A stretch of DNA of 10,678 nucleotides from assembly GCA_910585165.1 (NCBI GenBank), contig CAJUBX010000077.1, positions 1 to 10,678 of the forward strand, in the 5' to 3' direction. Origin of the DNA: an uncultured Oscillibacter sp. (GTDB lineage Bacteria > Bacillota > Clostridia > Oscillospirales > Oscillospiraceae). The notes under the pieces are model-generated. The model did not search any database. It had not been told where the DNA came from and worked only from the letters and a program-made list of their open reading frames with translations. Both the position numbers and the translations under genes were made by a program. Position 1 is the stretch's first letter, and each line of letters opens with the position of its first letter. Of the stretch, positions 5,285 to 10,678 are shown in pieces.

Positions 5285-6790
5285 TTATTCCCCTTCGGGA
5301 GAATTCGGAGCGCTTGCGGACGGTTCCGAAACGGAGGGATTCTGGACGATGATGGTTTTCTCCTCCCCGCCGGCCAGCCTTCCGCCCAGCATTCCGGCGA
5401 TGAGGGACTTCACGTCGATGCCCATGCCCTGGGTGATGCCCTCGGTGACCTGGGTGGTTCCGGTGACGATGTCCTCCAGCAGTTTGGCGCTGTTGCCTGC
5501 GCCGTACATGGTGATTTTGTCCACCTTGGACAGGGGCTCGGCCACGTTCCGGGCGATTTCCGGCAGGGCCTGCATGACCATTTCGATGACGGCGGCCTCG
5601 CCGTACTTCTTCATGGCCTCCGCCTTTTTGTCAATGCCCTCGGCCTCTGCCAGGGCCTTGGCCCGGATGGCCTCGGCCTCCGCCTTGCCCACGGCGGCGA
5701 TGCCCTCCGCCTCCTGCTCCCGGGCGAATTTCTGGGCCTCGGCGCTCTTGCGCTCGGCTTCGGCCTCCTGCTCCTGCTCGTAGCGCTTGGCCTCGGCGTC
5801 CTTCTGGCGCTTGTAGAGGGCGGCCTCCGCCTCCTGCTGCTGGCGGTAGCGTTCCGCGTCCGCCTTGGCGCGGATTTCCGCCTCCAGCTTCTGCTTTTCT
5901 ACCTCGACCTCGTACTGCTTCAGCTCCGCCTCCCGCTGGGTTTTGGCGATTTCCGCGTTGACCGTGGCGGTTTCGATGCTCTTGCGCTGTTCCTGGCTTT
6001 GGATTTCATAGGCGGCGTCCGCCTCGGCCTTTTTGCCGTCCGCCAGGATTTTCAGCTCCGCCCGCTTGATCTCCAGCTCCGTCTGCTTCTGGGCGATCTG
6101 CGTGTCCGCCAGGACCCGGGCCTCGTTGGACTCCCGCTCCGCCTCCGCCTGGGCGATGGCGATGTCCCGGTCCGCCTGGGCCTTGGCGATGGCGGCGTTC
6201 TTCTTGATGAGGCTGGTGTTGTCCGCGCCCAGGTCCTTGATAAGGCCGTTTTCGTCGGTGACGTTCTGGATGTTGCAGGAGAGGATTTCAATGCCCAGCT
6301 TGTCCATGTCCTTGCTGGCCTTCTGCATCACCTGGTCGGAGAAGGAATCCCGGTCCGTGTTGATCTCCTTGAGGGACAGCGTGCCGATGATCTCCCGCAT
6401 ATTGCCCTGGAGGGAGTCCTGGAGGTCCCGGGTGATCTCCTCGGGGCGCTTGTTCAGAAAGTTCTTGGCCGCCAGCTTGATGCCGTCCGCATGGGGGGAG
6501 ATGCGGACCTTCGCCACGGCGTCCACATTGACGTTGATGAAGTCGCTGGTGGGGACGGACTGCTCGGTTTTGATGTCCACCGTCATCTGTCCCAGGTAGA
6601 GCCGGTCCATGCGCTCAAAGAAGGGGACCCGGATGCCGGCCCGGCCGATGAGGACCTTGCTCTCCTTCTTCAGGCCGGAAATGATGTACGCCTGGTCGGG
6701 CGGGGCCTTGACGTAGCCGGCCAGGATGATGGCCAGCACGACCGCGACGGCCAGAATGACGGGAAGCAGGGACAGGATGTTGTCAAGCAT
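5285..6790 (-). CDS. floT: Flotillin (FloT type, SPFH/band-7 membrane scaffold)
   Basis: Flotillins are membrane-anchored scaffolds that gather in lipid microdomains and support signalling, secretion and membrane fluidity. This 501-residue protein has an N-terminal hydrophobic anchor (about 7-25, LLPVILAVAVVLAIILAGY), then the SPFH domain (about 28-190) with PPDQAYIISG, GIRVPFFERMDRLYLGQMTVDI and EIIGTLSLKEINTDRDSF. A long Ala/Glu-rich coiled coil (about 200-400) with repeated AEAER/QQEAEA heptads follows, typical of flotillin. The C-terminal part carries VIEMVMQALPEIARNVAEPL and a Gly-rich, Ser/Pro-rich end. ATG 6790 is chosen because AGGAGG lies seven bases upstream; an in-frame ATG at 6841 has no such site. 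It stands alone: the NfeD partner found beside FloT in Bacillus is not adjacent. No convincing promoter was identified in 6791-6880. Confidence 0.93.
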   Translation of the reverse strand: MLDNILSLLPVILAVAVVLAIILAGYVKAPPDQAYIISGLKKESKVLIGRAGIRVPFFERMDRLYLGQMTVDIKTEQSVPTSDFINVNVDAVAKVRISPHADGIKLAAKNFLNKRPEEITRDLQDSLQGNMREIIGTLSLKEINTDRDSFSDQVMQKASKDMDKLGIEILSCNIQNVTDENGLIKDLGADNTSLIKKNAAIAKAQADRDIAIAQAEAERESNEARVLADTQIAQKQTELEIKRAELKILADGKKAEADAAYEIQSQEQRKSIETATVNAEIAKTQREAELKQYEVEVEKQKLEAEIRAKADAERYRQQQEAEAALYKRQKDAEAKRYEQEQEAEAERKSAEAQKFAREQEAEGIAAVGKAEAEAIRAKALAEAEGIDKKAEAMKKYGEAAVIEMVMQALPEIARNVAEPLSKVDKITMYGAGNSAKLLEDIVTGTTQVTEGITQGMGIDVKSLIAGMLGGRLAGGEEKTIIVQNPSVSEPSASAPNSPEGE

Positions 6791-6883
6791 AAGAACTCCT
6801 CCTTTCAAATTTGCAGCAGCAGGTTCTCTATATGCAAACAAGCCGGAACGAAGGGACGGTGTTCCCGGCGACTTGGAATTTTC

Positions 6884-6946
6884 CTCAGAGCCTGTTTAAT
6901 ATCTGGACTGAGACGGCATTTTGATAGATTCTAAACAGGCTCTCAG
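6884..6946. repeat. 63-bp inverted-repeat mini-element (MITE- or REP-like)
   Basis: 6884-6904 and the reverse complement of 6926-6946 agree at 18 of 21 positions, with a perfect 12-bp core AGAGCCTGTTTA. The middle (6905-6925) is unique. The six bases CTCAGA occur at both outer ends in direct orientation (6884-6889 and 6942-6947), which could be a target duplication that merges with the terminal repeats. The stop codon of the RelB-like gene (6945-6943) lies in this duplication. No T tract follows the fold on either strand, so a simple terminator is less likely. A second copy is not present in the window. Confidence 0.6.
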
Positions 6947-7986
6947 ACTTCCGGCCCGGGAGGCCCGGGGATATCTCCCCGCATGGCGGCCAGGCGCTCC
7001 AGGGCCGAGACCTCCGCCTCCAGCCCCCGCCCGTCCTTTTCCCGCCGGGCCTGCCCGCCGGAGGCAAGGGCCTGGGACAGGACCCCTGCCGCCCGGAGGC
7101 ACAGGGCGGCTTTTCCGCCGGGGTCCTCGCCGCTTTGCTCCGCCCGGCCCAGTTCCTGGAGCGTAAGTTCCAGCGTCTGGAAATAGTGGGACTCTAGGCG
7201 GGCCTTCGCAGAGCTGTCCAAGGCGTCATAATGCCGCAGGACCAGGGTTTCCAAGTCCTCCAGGGCCGCCAGGACGTAATCCGTCTCCAGGCCCGCGGCG
7301 GCCTGCCGCAGCCGCGATTGAAGGGCGCGGGCTTCGCCCCGTCCGGGAGCGGCGGAGCTCAAAAAGCGGTCCATCACAGGCCGGAGGCCGTCAAAGGCCC
7401 GGGAGACTTCGGAAAGCCTCTGCTCATAGGCCGCGAAGGCATCGCCGCCGCCTCCGGCCCACGCCTTCATGGCCGGAACCAGGACGCGCTCGACGCTCCA
7501 AATCTCCTCCGCGATGTCCGCCAGGCCGTCCAGATACTGGTCCAGGACGCCCAGGTCCTTTTCCCGCAGGGCTATGGCGTTTCTGCCGGAAAACAGGGGC
7601 CTCGCGGCGGCGGAAACGGCCTTGTCCTTGAGCTCGCCGCCGCACAGCAGGCGGATGCGCTCCATGGTGAGCCCCGTAATAGAGGAGGGAATGGCGGTAT
7701 GAATCGAGGTCAGCGACCGCCGGATTTCGGCGCACAGCGTTTCCAGCCGCTCCTGCCTCTGGACCAAGGGATCCTCGGCCATGGGGATTCCAGGGCGGGG
7801 GCCGGGAGCGGCCTCCGGGCCGCTTCGCTCTGCCGTGATCTCAAAGGGAATGCGTTTTTCCCGGCCAACCTTCGTAGCGAAAATGGTGAACGCGGCGGTC
7901 ATGCTCAATCCCATCTCCTTACAGGCCAGCTCCATGCTTTTCTTGACGCTTTCGTCCATGCGAAAGTTTACCATAACCTGTGCCAT
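6943..7986 (-). CDS. RelB/DinJ-like ribbon-helix-helix domain fused to a large uncharacterised helical region
   Basis: Residues 1-52 (MAQVMVNFRMDESVKKSME, then GLSMTAAFTIFATKVGREKRIPFEI) match the RelB/DinJ antitoxin fold: a beta strand followed by two helices, ending in the usual IPFEI. Antitoxins of this family are normally about 80-100 residues; here the protein continues to 347. A Pro/Gly-rich linker (55-72) leads to helical segments at about 74-126, 138-175, 183-211, 218-285 and 292-335, rich in Arg, Glu and Leu, with no motif I recognise. No toxin gene (RelE/YafQ type) is adjacent. It may be an autoregulated DNA-binding protein whose C-terminus has another job. ATG 7986 is preceded by AGGAG eight bases upstream; an in-frame ATG at 8007 is less well placed. 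A clear promoter lies upstream at 8014-8041. Confidence 0.75.
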   Translation of the reverse strand: MAQVMVNFRMDESVKKSMELACKEMGLSMTAAFTIFATKVGREKRIPFEITAERSGPEAAPGPRPGIPMAEDPLVQRQERLETLCAEIRRSLTSIHTAIPSSITGLTMERIRLLCGGELKDKAVSAAARPLFSGRNAIALREKDLGVLDQYLDGLADIAEEIWSVERVLVPAMKAWAGGGGDAFAAYEQRLSEVSRAFDGLRPVMDRFLSSAAPGRGEARALQSRLRQAAAGLETDYVLAALEDLETLVLRHYDALDSSAKARLESHYFQTLELTLQELGRAEQSGEDPGGKAALCLRAAGVLSQALASGGQARREKDGRGLEAEVSALERLAAMRGDIPGPPGPEV

Positions 7987-8010
7987 GAAAGTCACTCCTC
8001 TCAGCACGAC

Positions 8011-8028
8011 TACATTATATCATATGTA
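8011..8028. promoter_or_regulatory. Candidate operator of the RelB-like gene over its -10 box
   Basis: TACAT (8011-8015) and ATGTA (8024-8028) form an 18-bp palindromic site with an 8-base middle, covering the TATAAT box (8019-8014). Ribbon-helix-helix antitoxins usually bind such short palindromes, often TGTA/TACA-like, at their own promoters. Binding by this protein is an inference. Confidence 0.4.
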
Positions 8029-8041
8029 AAGCAAAATGCAA
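8014..8041 (-). promoter_or_regulatory. Sigma-A promoter of the RelB-like fusion gene
   Basis: On the minus strand, TTGCAT (8041-8036), a 16-base spacer and a perfect TATAAT (8019-8014) lie 27 bases before the ATG at 7986. The leader would therefore be short, about 20 bases. Confidence 0.75.
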
Positions 8042-8055
8042 TATATTTCTTTACA
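8025..8055. repeat. Inverted repeat TGTAAAG-N17-CTTTACA around the -35 box
   Basis: TGTAAAG (8025-8031) and CTTTACA (8049-8055) are perfect 7-bp arms flanking the -35 box (8036-8041) of the RelB-like promoter. The spacing of 24 bases between arm starts places them roughly two helical turns apart, as in sites for dimeric regulators. The region is AT-rich, so chance cannot be excluded. Confidence 0.35.
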
Positions 8056-8085
8056 AAATTGAAGCTGAACGAGGAGAAAAAAGTC

Positions 8086-8114
8086 TTGCGCCGGAGGGAG
8101 AGGGATGCTATAAT
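8086..8114 (+). promoter_or_regulatory. Sigma-A promoter of the TPP riboswitch and thiT
   Basis: TTGCGC (8086-8091), a 17-base spacer and a perfect TATAAT (8109-8114) put the start of transcription near 8121, about 15-20 bases ahead of the riboswitch aptamer. Divergent from the RelB-like promoter. Confidence 0.85.
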
Positions 8115-8135
8115 AAATATACCAACTACATAGAT

Positions 8136-8230
8136 CGTGAACTGGGGAGCTCGCGGAAGCGGGCTGAGAGGAAGCGAACGCTTCGACCCACAACCTGATT
8201 TGGGTAATGCCAACGTAGGGAGCCGTCATG
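8136..8230 (+). ncRNA. TPP riboswitch (thi element)
   Basis: The leader holds the conserved thi-box parts in order: GGGGAGC (8144-8150), GGGCTGAGAGG (8161-8171), GACCC (8185-8189) and ACCTGATTTGGGTAATGCCA (8193-8212), then ACGTAGGGA (8213-8221). The GGGG/CCC pairing forms P2, and CGTGA (8136-8140) can pair with TCATG (8226-8230) as a likely P1. Thiamine pyrophosphate binding folds the aptamer and lowers expression of the thiamine transporter downstream. The octamer CCGTCATG occurs at 8223-8230 and again at 8233-8240, offering alternative P1 partners. The outer limits are approximate. Confidence 0.95.
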
Positions 8231-8260
8231 AACCGTCATGCTTTTTTCCGCATGAGGAAC

Positions 8261-8289
8261 AGCCCTCCCGGTTTCGGGAGGGCTTGTTT
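8261..8289 (+). terminator. Riboswitch-controlled terminator (expression platform)
   Basis: AGCCCTCCCG (8261-8270) and CGGGAGGGCT (8275-8284) form a perfect 10-bp stem with a GTTT loop, followed by TGTTT. The GGGAG at the 3' end of the aptamer (8218-8222) can pair with CTCCC of the left arm, a plausible antiterminator when TPP is absent. It lies 46 bases before thiT. Confidence 0.85.
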
Positions 8290-8334
8290 GATTGCCGTCA
8301 GTTTCGCGGTCGGAAAAGAGGAGGACGTGATTTC

Positions 8335-8994
8335 ATGCTGAACCTGTTTGTCAACGGTGAGGGGGGCCTCACCACCGCCGGGTACGTGCTGAGCGCCGCG
8401 CTGCTGCTTGTAAGCGTTCTGGCGGGGTTGTCCCTGGCGGACCGGGGAGAGAAAAAGGGCTTTGCCGTCAAGCAGCTGGCCTACTGCGCCATGGCCGTGG
8501 CCCTGGCGTATGTGACCAGCTTCATCAAGGTCTTCAAGCTGCCCTACGGCGGGTCCGTCACGCTGATGAGCATGCTCTTCATCGTGCTGGTGGCCAATTG
8601 GTACGGGGTGAAGACCGGCATGCTGGTGGGCTTTGCCTACGGCATTTTGCAATTTTTGCAGGAGCCCTACTTCCTGACGCTGTTTCAGGTTTGCTGCGAC
8701 TATGTGCTGGCCTTTGCCGCCCTGGGACTGGCGGGGCTGTTCCGGGGGAAGAAAAACAGCCTTCTCATCGGCTATATTGTCGCGGTGCTGGCCAGGGGCG
8801 TGTTCCACTCCATTGGGGGCTACCTCTACTGGATGGACTACATGCCGGAAAACTTCCCCCAGGCCCTGCGGAACCTGTATCCCATCATTTATAATTACAG
8901 CTACCTGCTGGCAGAGGCGGTGGTTACCGTTATCGTGATGAAGATTCCGGCAGTGGAGCAGGCCCTGGAGCGGGTCCGCAAAGCCGCGCTGTAA
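8335..8994 (+). CDS. thiT: ThiT, thiamine-binding S component of an ECF transporter
   Basis: ThiT is the membrane protein that binds thiamine with high affinity and hands it to the shared ECF energy module (EcfT, EcfA, EcfA'), which is encoded elsewhere. This 219-residue protein is very hydrophobic, with about six membrane segments (near 14-34, 46-64, 76-90, 92-108, 118-137, 185-204). It has the family's SVTLMSMLFIVLVANWYGVKTGMLVGFAYG block (74-103), FLQEPYF (107-113), DYVLAFAALGLAGLF (122-136) and a Tyr-rich YLYWMDYMPENFP (163-175). Binding-site aromatics of this kind are usual in ThiT. The TPP riboswitch upstream strongly supports thiamine as ligand. The start at ATG 8335 has AGAGGAGG (8317-8324) ten bases upstream. 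No ECF module genes lie nearby. Confidence 0.95.
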   Translation: MLNLFVNGEGGLTTAGYVLSAALLLVSVLAGLSLADRGEKKGFAVKQLAYCAMAVALAYVTSFIKVFKLPYGGSVTLMSMLFIVLVANWYGVKTGMLVGFAYGILQFLQEPYFLTLFQVCCDYVLAFAALGLAGLFRGKKNSLLIGYIVAVLARGVFHSIGGYLYWMDYMPENFPQALRNLYPIIYNYSYLLAEAVVTVIVMKIPAVEQALERVRKAAL

Positions 8995-9032
8995 GCGCGG
9001 GGACACGTTCTGCGGGTCAGGAGAAACAAGCG

Positions 9033-9072
9033 AAAAGGCCCCCGCTTTTCCAAAGAAAAGCGGGGGCCTTTT
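9033..9072. terminator. Bidirectional intrinsic terminator between thiT and nanA
   Basis: A perfect 18-bp stem (9033-9050, AAAAGGCCCCCGCTTTTC, with 9055-9072) closes a CAAA loop. The A run on the left and the T run on the right give a U tract in both directions. It ends thiT transcripts from the left and the nan operon from the right. Confidence 0.93.
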
Positions 9073-9080
9073 ATGGGGCT

Positions 9081-9989
9081 TTAGCAGTATTTTGCAATGG
9101 CGGCTTGAATCATCTCGTGGGCCTGGACCACGGTCTCGCGATCGCCGCTCTCCACTTCCAGCAGGGGAGCGCGAACGCCGCCGATATCGGGCCCGCCCTG
9201 AAGACGGAGGATTTCCTTGATCACGGCGTACATGTTCCCCTGGGAGGAGCACATCTTATAGATGATGCGGCAGCACTCGTTCTGGACCTCCCGGCCCTTT
9301 TCCAAATCCCCGGCCTTGAAGCAGCGGAAAATTTCCAGGTACAGCTCCGGCATGGCGGCGTAGGTCCCGCCGATGCCGCCGGAGGCTCCGGCGGCCAGGC
9401 CGCTGAGAAGCTGCTCGTCCGGGCCGTTGAAGACCAGGGCTCCCTCGTCATGCCACATCTGGATGTCCTGAACGGGCATGGAGGAGTTTTTCACCCCGAT
9501 GACCCGGGGATTTTCCAGCATCTCCCGGAGCAGGGGCACAGACAGCGCCACGCCCGCCAGCTGGGGGATGTTGTAGATGACAAAATCCGTATGGGGGGCC
9601 GCGCCGGAGATGTCGTTCCAGTACTTGGCAATGCCCTTGGGGGGCAGGTGGAAGTAGATCGGGGGGATAGAGGCGATGGCGTCCACGCCCAGGCTCTCGG
9701 CGTGGGCCGCCAGTTCGGCGCTGTCGGCGGTGTTGTTGCAGGCCACATGGGCGATGATGGTCATCTTGCCGCCCACTTCCGCCATGACGTTCTCCAGGGT
9801 TTCCTTCCGCTCGGCCACGCTCTGGTAGATGCACTCGCCGGAGGAGCCGCCTACGTACAAGCCCTGAACACCCTTGTCGAGCAAAAACCTTGCCAGGGTT
9901 CGGACCGCCGGGGCGCTGACTTTGCCGTCCTTGTCATAGCAGGCGTAAAAGGCGGGGAAAATGCCCTGGTACTTGGAAAGGTCTTTCAT
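9081..9989 (-). CDS. nanA: N-acetylneuraminate lyase (DapA/NanA aldolase family)
   Basis: NanA cleaves N-acetylneuraminate (sialic acid) to N-acetylmannosamine and pyruvate in the cytoplasm by a Schiff-base mechanism. The protein has 302 residues, normal for the family. The pyruvate-carboxylate loop GGSSGE is at 47-52 (GGSTGE in many members), the catalytic Tyr139 is in VIYNIPQLAGV (the YNIP form is typical of NanA), and the Schiff-base Lys167 is in GVKNSS. The segment FNGPDEQLLSGLAAGASGGIGGTY (187-210) matches the NanA sialate-binding loop as I know it. Membership of the wider dihydrodipicolinate-synthase family is certain; the NanA substrate rests on these motifs and on nanQ next door. ATG 9989 has AGGAG seven bases upstream; ATG 10007 overlaps the nanQ stop and lacks one. 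Confidence 0.88.
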   Translation of the reverse strand: MKDLSKYQGIFPAFYACYDKDGKVSAPAVRTLARFLLDKGVQGLYVGGSSGECIYQSVAERKETLENVMAEVGGKMTIIAHVACNNTADSAELAAHAESLGVDAIASIPPIYFHLPPKGIAKYWNDISGAAPHTDFVIYNIPQLAGVALSVPLLREMLENPRVIGVKNSSMPVQDIQMWHDEGALVFNGPDEQLLSGLAAGASGGIGGTYAAMPELYLEIFRCFKAGDLEKGREVQNECCRIIYKMCSSQGNMYAVIKEILRLQGGPDIGGVRAPLLEVESGDRETVVQAHEMIQAAIAKYC

Positions 9990-9999
9990 ATTGTCACTC

Positions 10000-10455
10000 C
10001 TAGTCATAAATTTTTACCTTGAAGACCACCTTGCTCACGGTCCTCGGGCCATCCAGCTGCATCTTGATGCGGTGGGCGTCGCCGGGGAAGACCACCAGGA
10101 AATCCCCGGGAGAGAGAACCAGCTTATAATCTCCCTCGCCCCGGTAGGCGTAGAAGTCGCCGTCCTCCGCACGGTCAAACTCGGCCAGGGCCTCCGGCGG
10201 GGCGATTTCCACGCCCTCGGAGCCCTCCGCCATCATATGGATGTCCAGATACTTCCGGTGGGACTCGAAAAAGGTCTCCTCCGCCGGGAGGGTCTCATAG
10301 GTGAACCGGGTGGCGTACACGTCGCCGCCCTTGATTTCCACCCGCTCCGCGCCCACGCCGGCGAGAAACTCCGGCGTGATGCGCTCCAGCGCCAGATCCA
10401 GATTGGGGTGGATGCCCCGGTAGGCCGGGGCGTCCTTGAGCTTGGCGTAAATCAT
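10000..10455 (-). CDS. nanQ: YhcH/YjgK/YiaL family protein, probable N-acetylneuraminate anomerase
   Basis: This 151-residue protein belongs to the DUF386 (YhcH) cupin-like family. E. coli NanQ speeds conversion of alpha- to beta-sialic acid so that NanA or later enzymes get the right form. Landmarks are the FESHRKYLDIHMMAEGSE block (63-80; His66, Asp71 and His73 are candidate metal ligands) and VVFPGDAHRI (121-130; His128). Its length is normal for the family. ATG 10455 follows the permease stop by four bases and has AAGGG as a modest binding site. Its TAG stop (10002-10000) runs into the AGGAG of nanA, so the two are probably translationally coupled. Other YhcH members act on different sugars, so the substrate depends on the nan context. 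Confidence 0.86.
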   Translation of the reverse strand: MIYAKLKDAPAYRGIHPNLDLALERITPEFLAGVGAERVEIKGGDVYATRFTYETLPAEETFFESHRKYLDIHMMAEGSEGVEIAPPEALAEFDRAEDGDFYAYRGEGDYKLVLSPGDFLVVFPGDAHRIKMQLDGPRTVSKVVFKVKIYD

Positions 10456-10459
10456 GGCG

Positions 10460-10678
10460 TTATCCCTTCACCGCGCCCATGGTGATGCCCTGGGTGAAGT
10501 ATTTCTGGAAAATCAGGAACACGATGATGATGGGAGCCGCCGCCAGGGTAGCGCCCGCCATCAGCAGGCCGTTGTCCACTGAGGTTTCCGCCTGGAGGGT
10601 GGCGATGCCCAGGGGGATGGTGAAGTTGCTGCCGCTGGCCAGCATGACCAGCTGCATGAAGTAGTCGTTCCAGCAGTT
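10460..10678 (-). CDS. Carbohydrate ABC transporter permease, MalG family (C-terminal part, cut by window edge)
   Basis: The frame is open from the right edge, reading NCWNDYFMQLVMLASGSN, then FTIPLGI and GLLMAGATLAAAPIIIVFLIFQKYFTQGITMGAVKG and a stop at 10462-10460. The WND-Y motif, the LMAGA-LAA-P segment, a final membrane helix and the GAVKG end are all typical of the C-terminus of MalG-like inner membrane permeases of sugar ABC importers. It lies four bases before nanQ, so a sialic acid or sialoside ABC importer is the likely system, an inference from the downstream nan genes. The remaining N-terminal part, the partner permease and the binding protein should lie to the right. Confidence 0.9.
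   Translation of the reverse strand, partial: NCWNDYFMQLVMLASGSNFTIPLGIATLQAETSVDNGLLMAGATLAAAPIIIVFLIFQKYFTQGITMGAVKG

Noticed and set aside
5700..6200. Repetitive look of the DNA in the flotillin gene, at first considered a tandem repeat or a CRISPR-like array
   Set aside because: The repetition is the Ala/Glu/Gln heptad pattern of the coiled coil. There are no constant repeats with unique spacers.
5999..6934. A 311-codon + strand open frame opposite the flotillin gene
   Set aside because: Antisense to the SPFH and coiled-coil coding region; low-complexity shadow composition and no ribosome binding site.
6884..6946. Simple rho-independent terminator for the RelB-like gene
   Set aside because: The loop region is long (33 bases), no T tract follows on either strand, and the ends look like terminal repeats. 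A weak terminator role cannot be fully excluded.
6943..7986. A classical type II toxin-antitoxin pair
   Set aside because: No RelE/YafQ-like toxin frame was seen upstream or downstream; the neighbours are flotillin and the thiT riboswitch.
8137..8334. N-terminal extension of ThiT through the riboswitch
   Set aside because: The frame is open but overlaps the TPP aptamer and terminator; ThiT homology and the ribosome binding site both support ATG 8335.

Overview
The window looks like a piece of chromosome from a high-GC, gut-type Clostridia (Oscillospiraceae-like Firmicute). The evidence is strong AGGAGG-type ribosome binding sites, sigma-A promoters in the AT-rich gaps, a TPP-riboswitch-controlled ThiT transporter, a FloT-type flotillin, a lipoprotein signal ending in LCAC-GG, and an ArdA remnant of the kind carried by gut conjugative elements. 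The genus cannot be named from the sequence alone.

Layout. (1) 1-~455: edge of a decayed integrative element, with the last 17 codons of an unidentified + strand gene and, tail to tail, a 5'-truncated ardA. (2) 552-956: a small NifX/NafY-type FeMo-co-domain protein with a His/Cys-rich tail. (3) 1011-3905, minus strand: a three-gene catabolic operon in the order hydroxypyruvate-isomerase-like enzyme, inositol 2-dehydrogenase (IolG type), sugar-binding lipoprotein. It is driven by a clear promoter (TTGACA-17-CATAAT) with a palindrome over the predicted start of transcription. A divergent LacI-family regulator (4135-5187, +) is the natural candidate to control it. (4) 5285-6790, minus: a flotillin on its own, followed upstream by a 63-bp inverted-repeat mini-element (6884-6946). 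(5) 6943-7986, minus: a RelB/DinJ-like ribbon-helix-helix N-terminus fused to about 290 residues of unknown helical protein. (6) 7987-8334: a 348-base gene-free stretch holding two divergent promoters, inverted repeats that could be operators, a TPP riboswitch and its terminator. (7) 8335-8994, +: thiT. (8) 9081-10678, minus: the end of a sialic-acid-type operon, read in the order ABC permease (cut by the window edge), nanQ (YhcH family), nanA.

How the genes work together. The inositol/sugar operon has an oxidoreductase, an isomerase and a binding protein but no ABC permease or ATPase nearby, so uptake must use parts encoded elsewhere. The nan genes take up a sugar acid, speed its anomerisation (NanQ) and cleave it to N-acetylmannosamine and pyruvate (NanA). 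ThiT imports thiamine when intracellular TPP is low. Each convergent junction other than the ardA one (957-1010, 5188-5284, 8995-9080) carries a long perfect hairpin. The two at 957-1010 and 8995-9080 have A and T tracts on both sides and should stop transcription in both directions.

No tRNA, rRNA, CRISPR array, transposase or integrase gene was seen. Most of the window is ordinary metabolism. The parts worth a second look are the RelB-like fusion protein, the mini-element next to it, the element scar at the left edge, and the operator architecture of the inositol operon.
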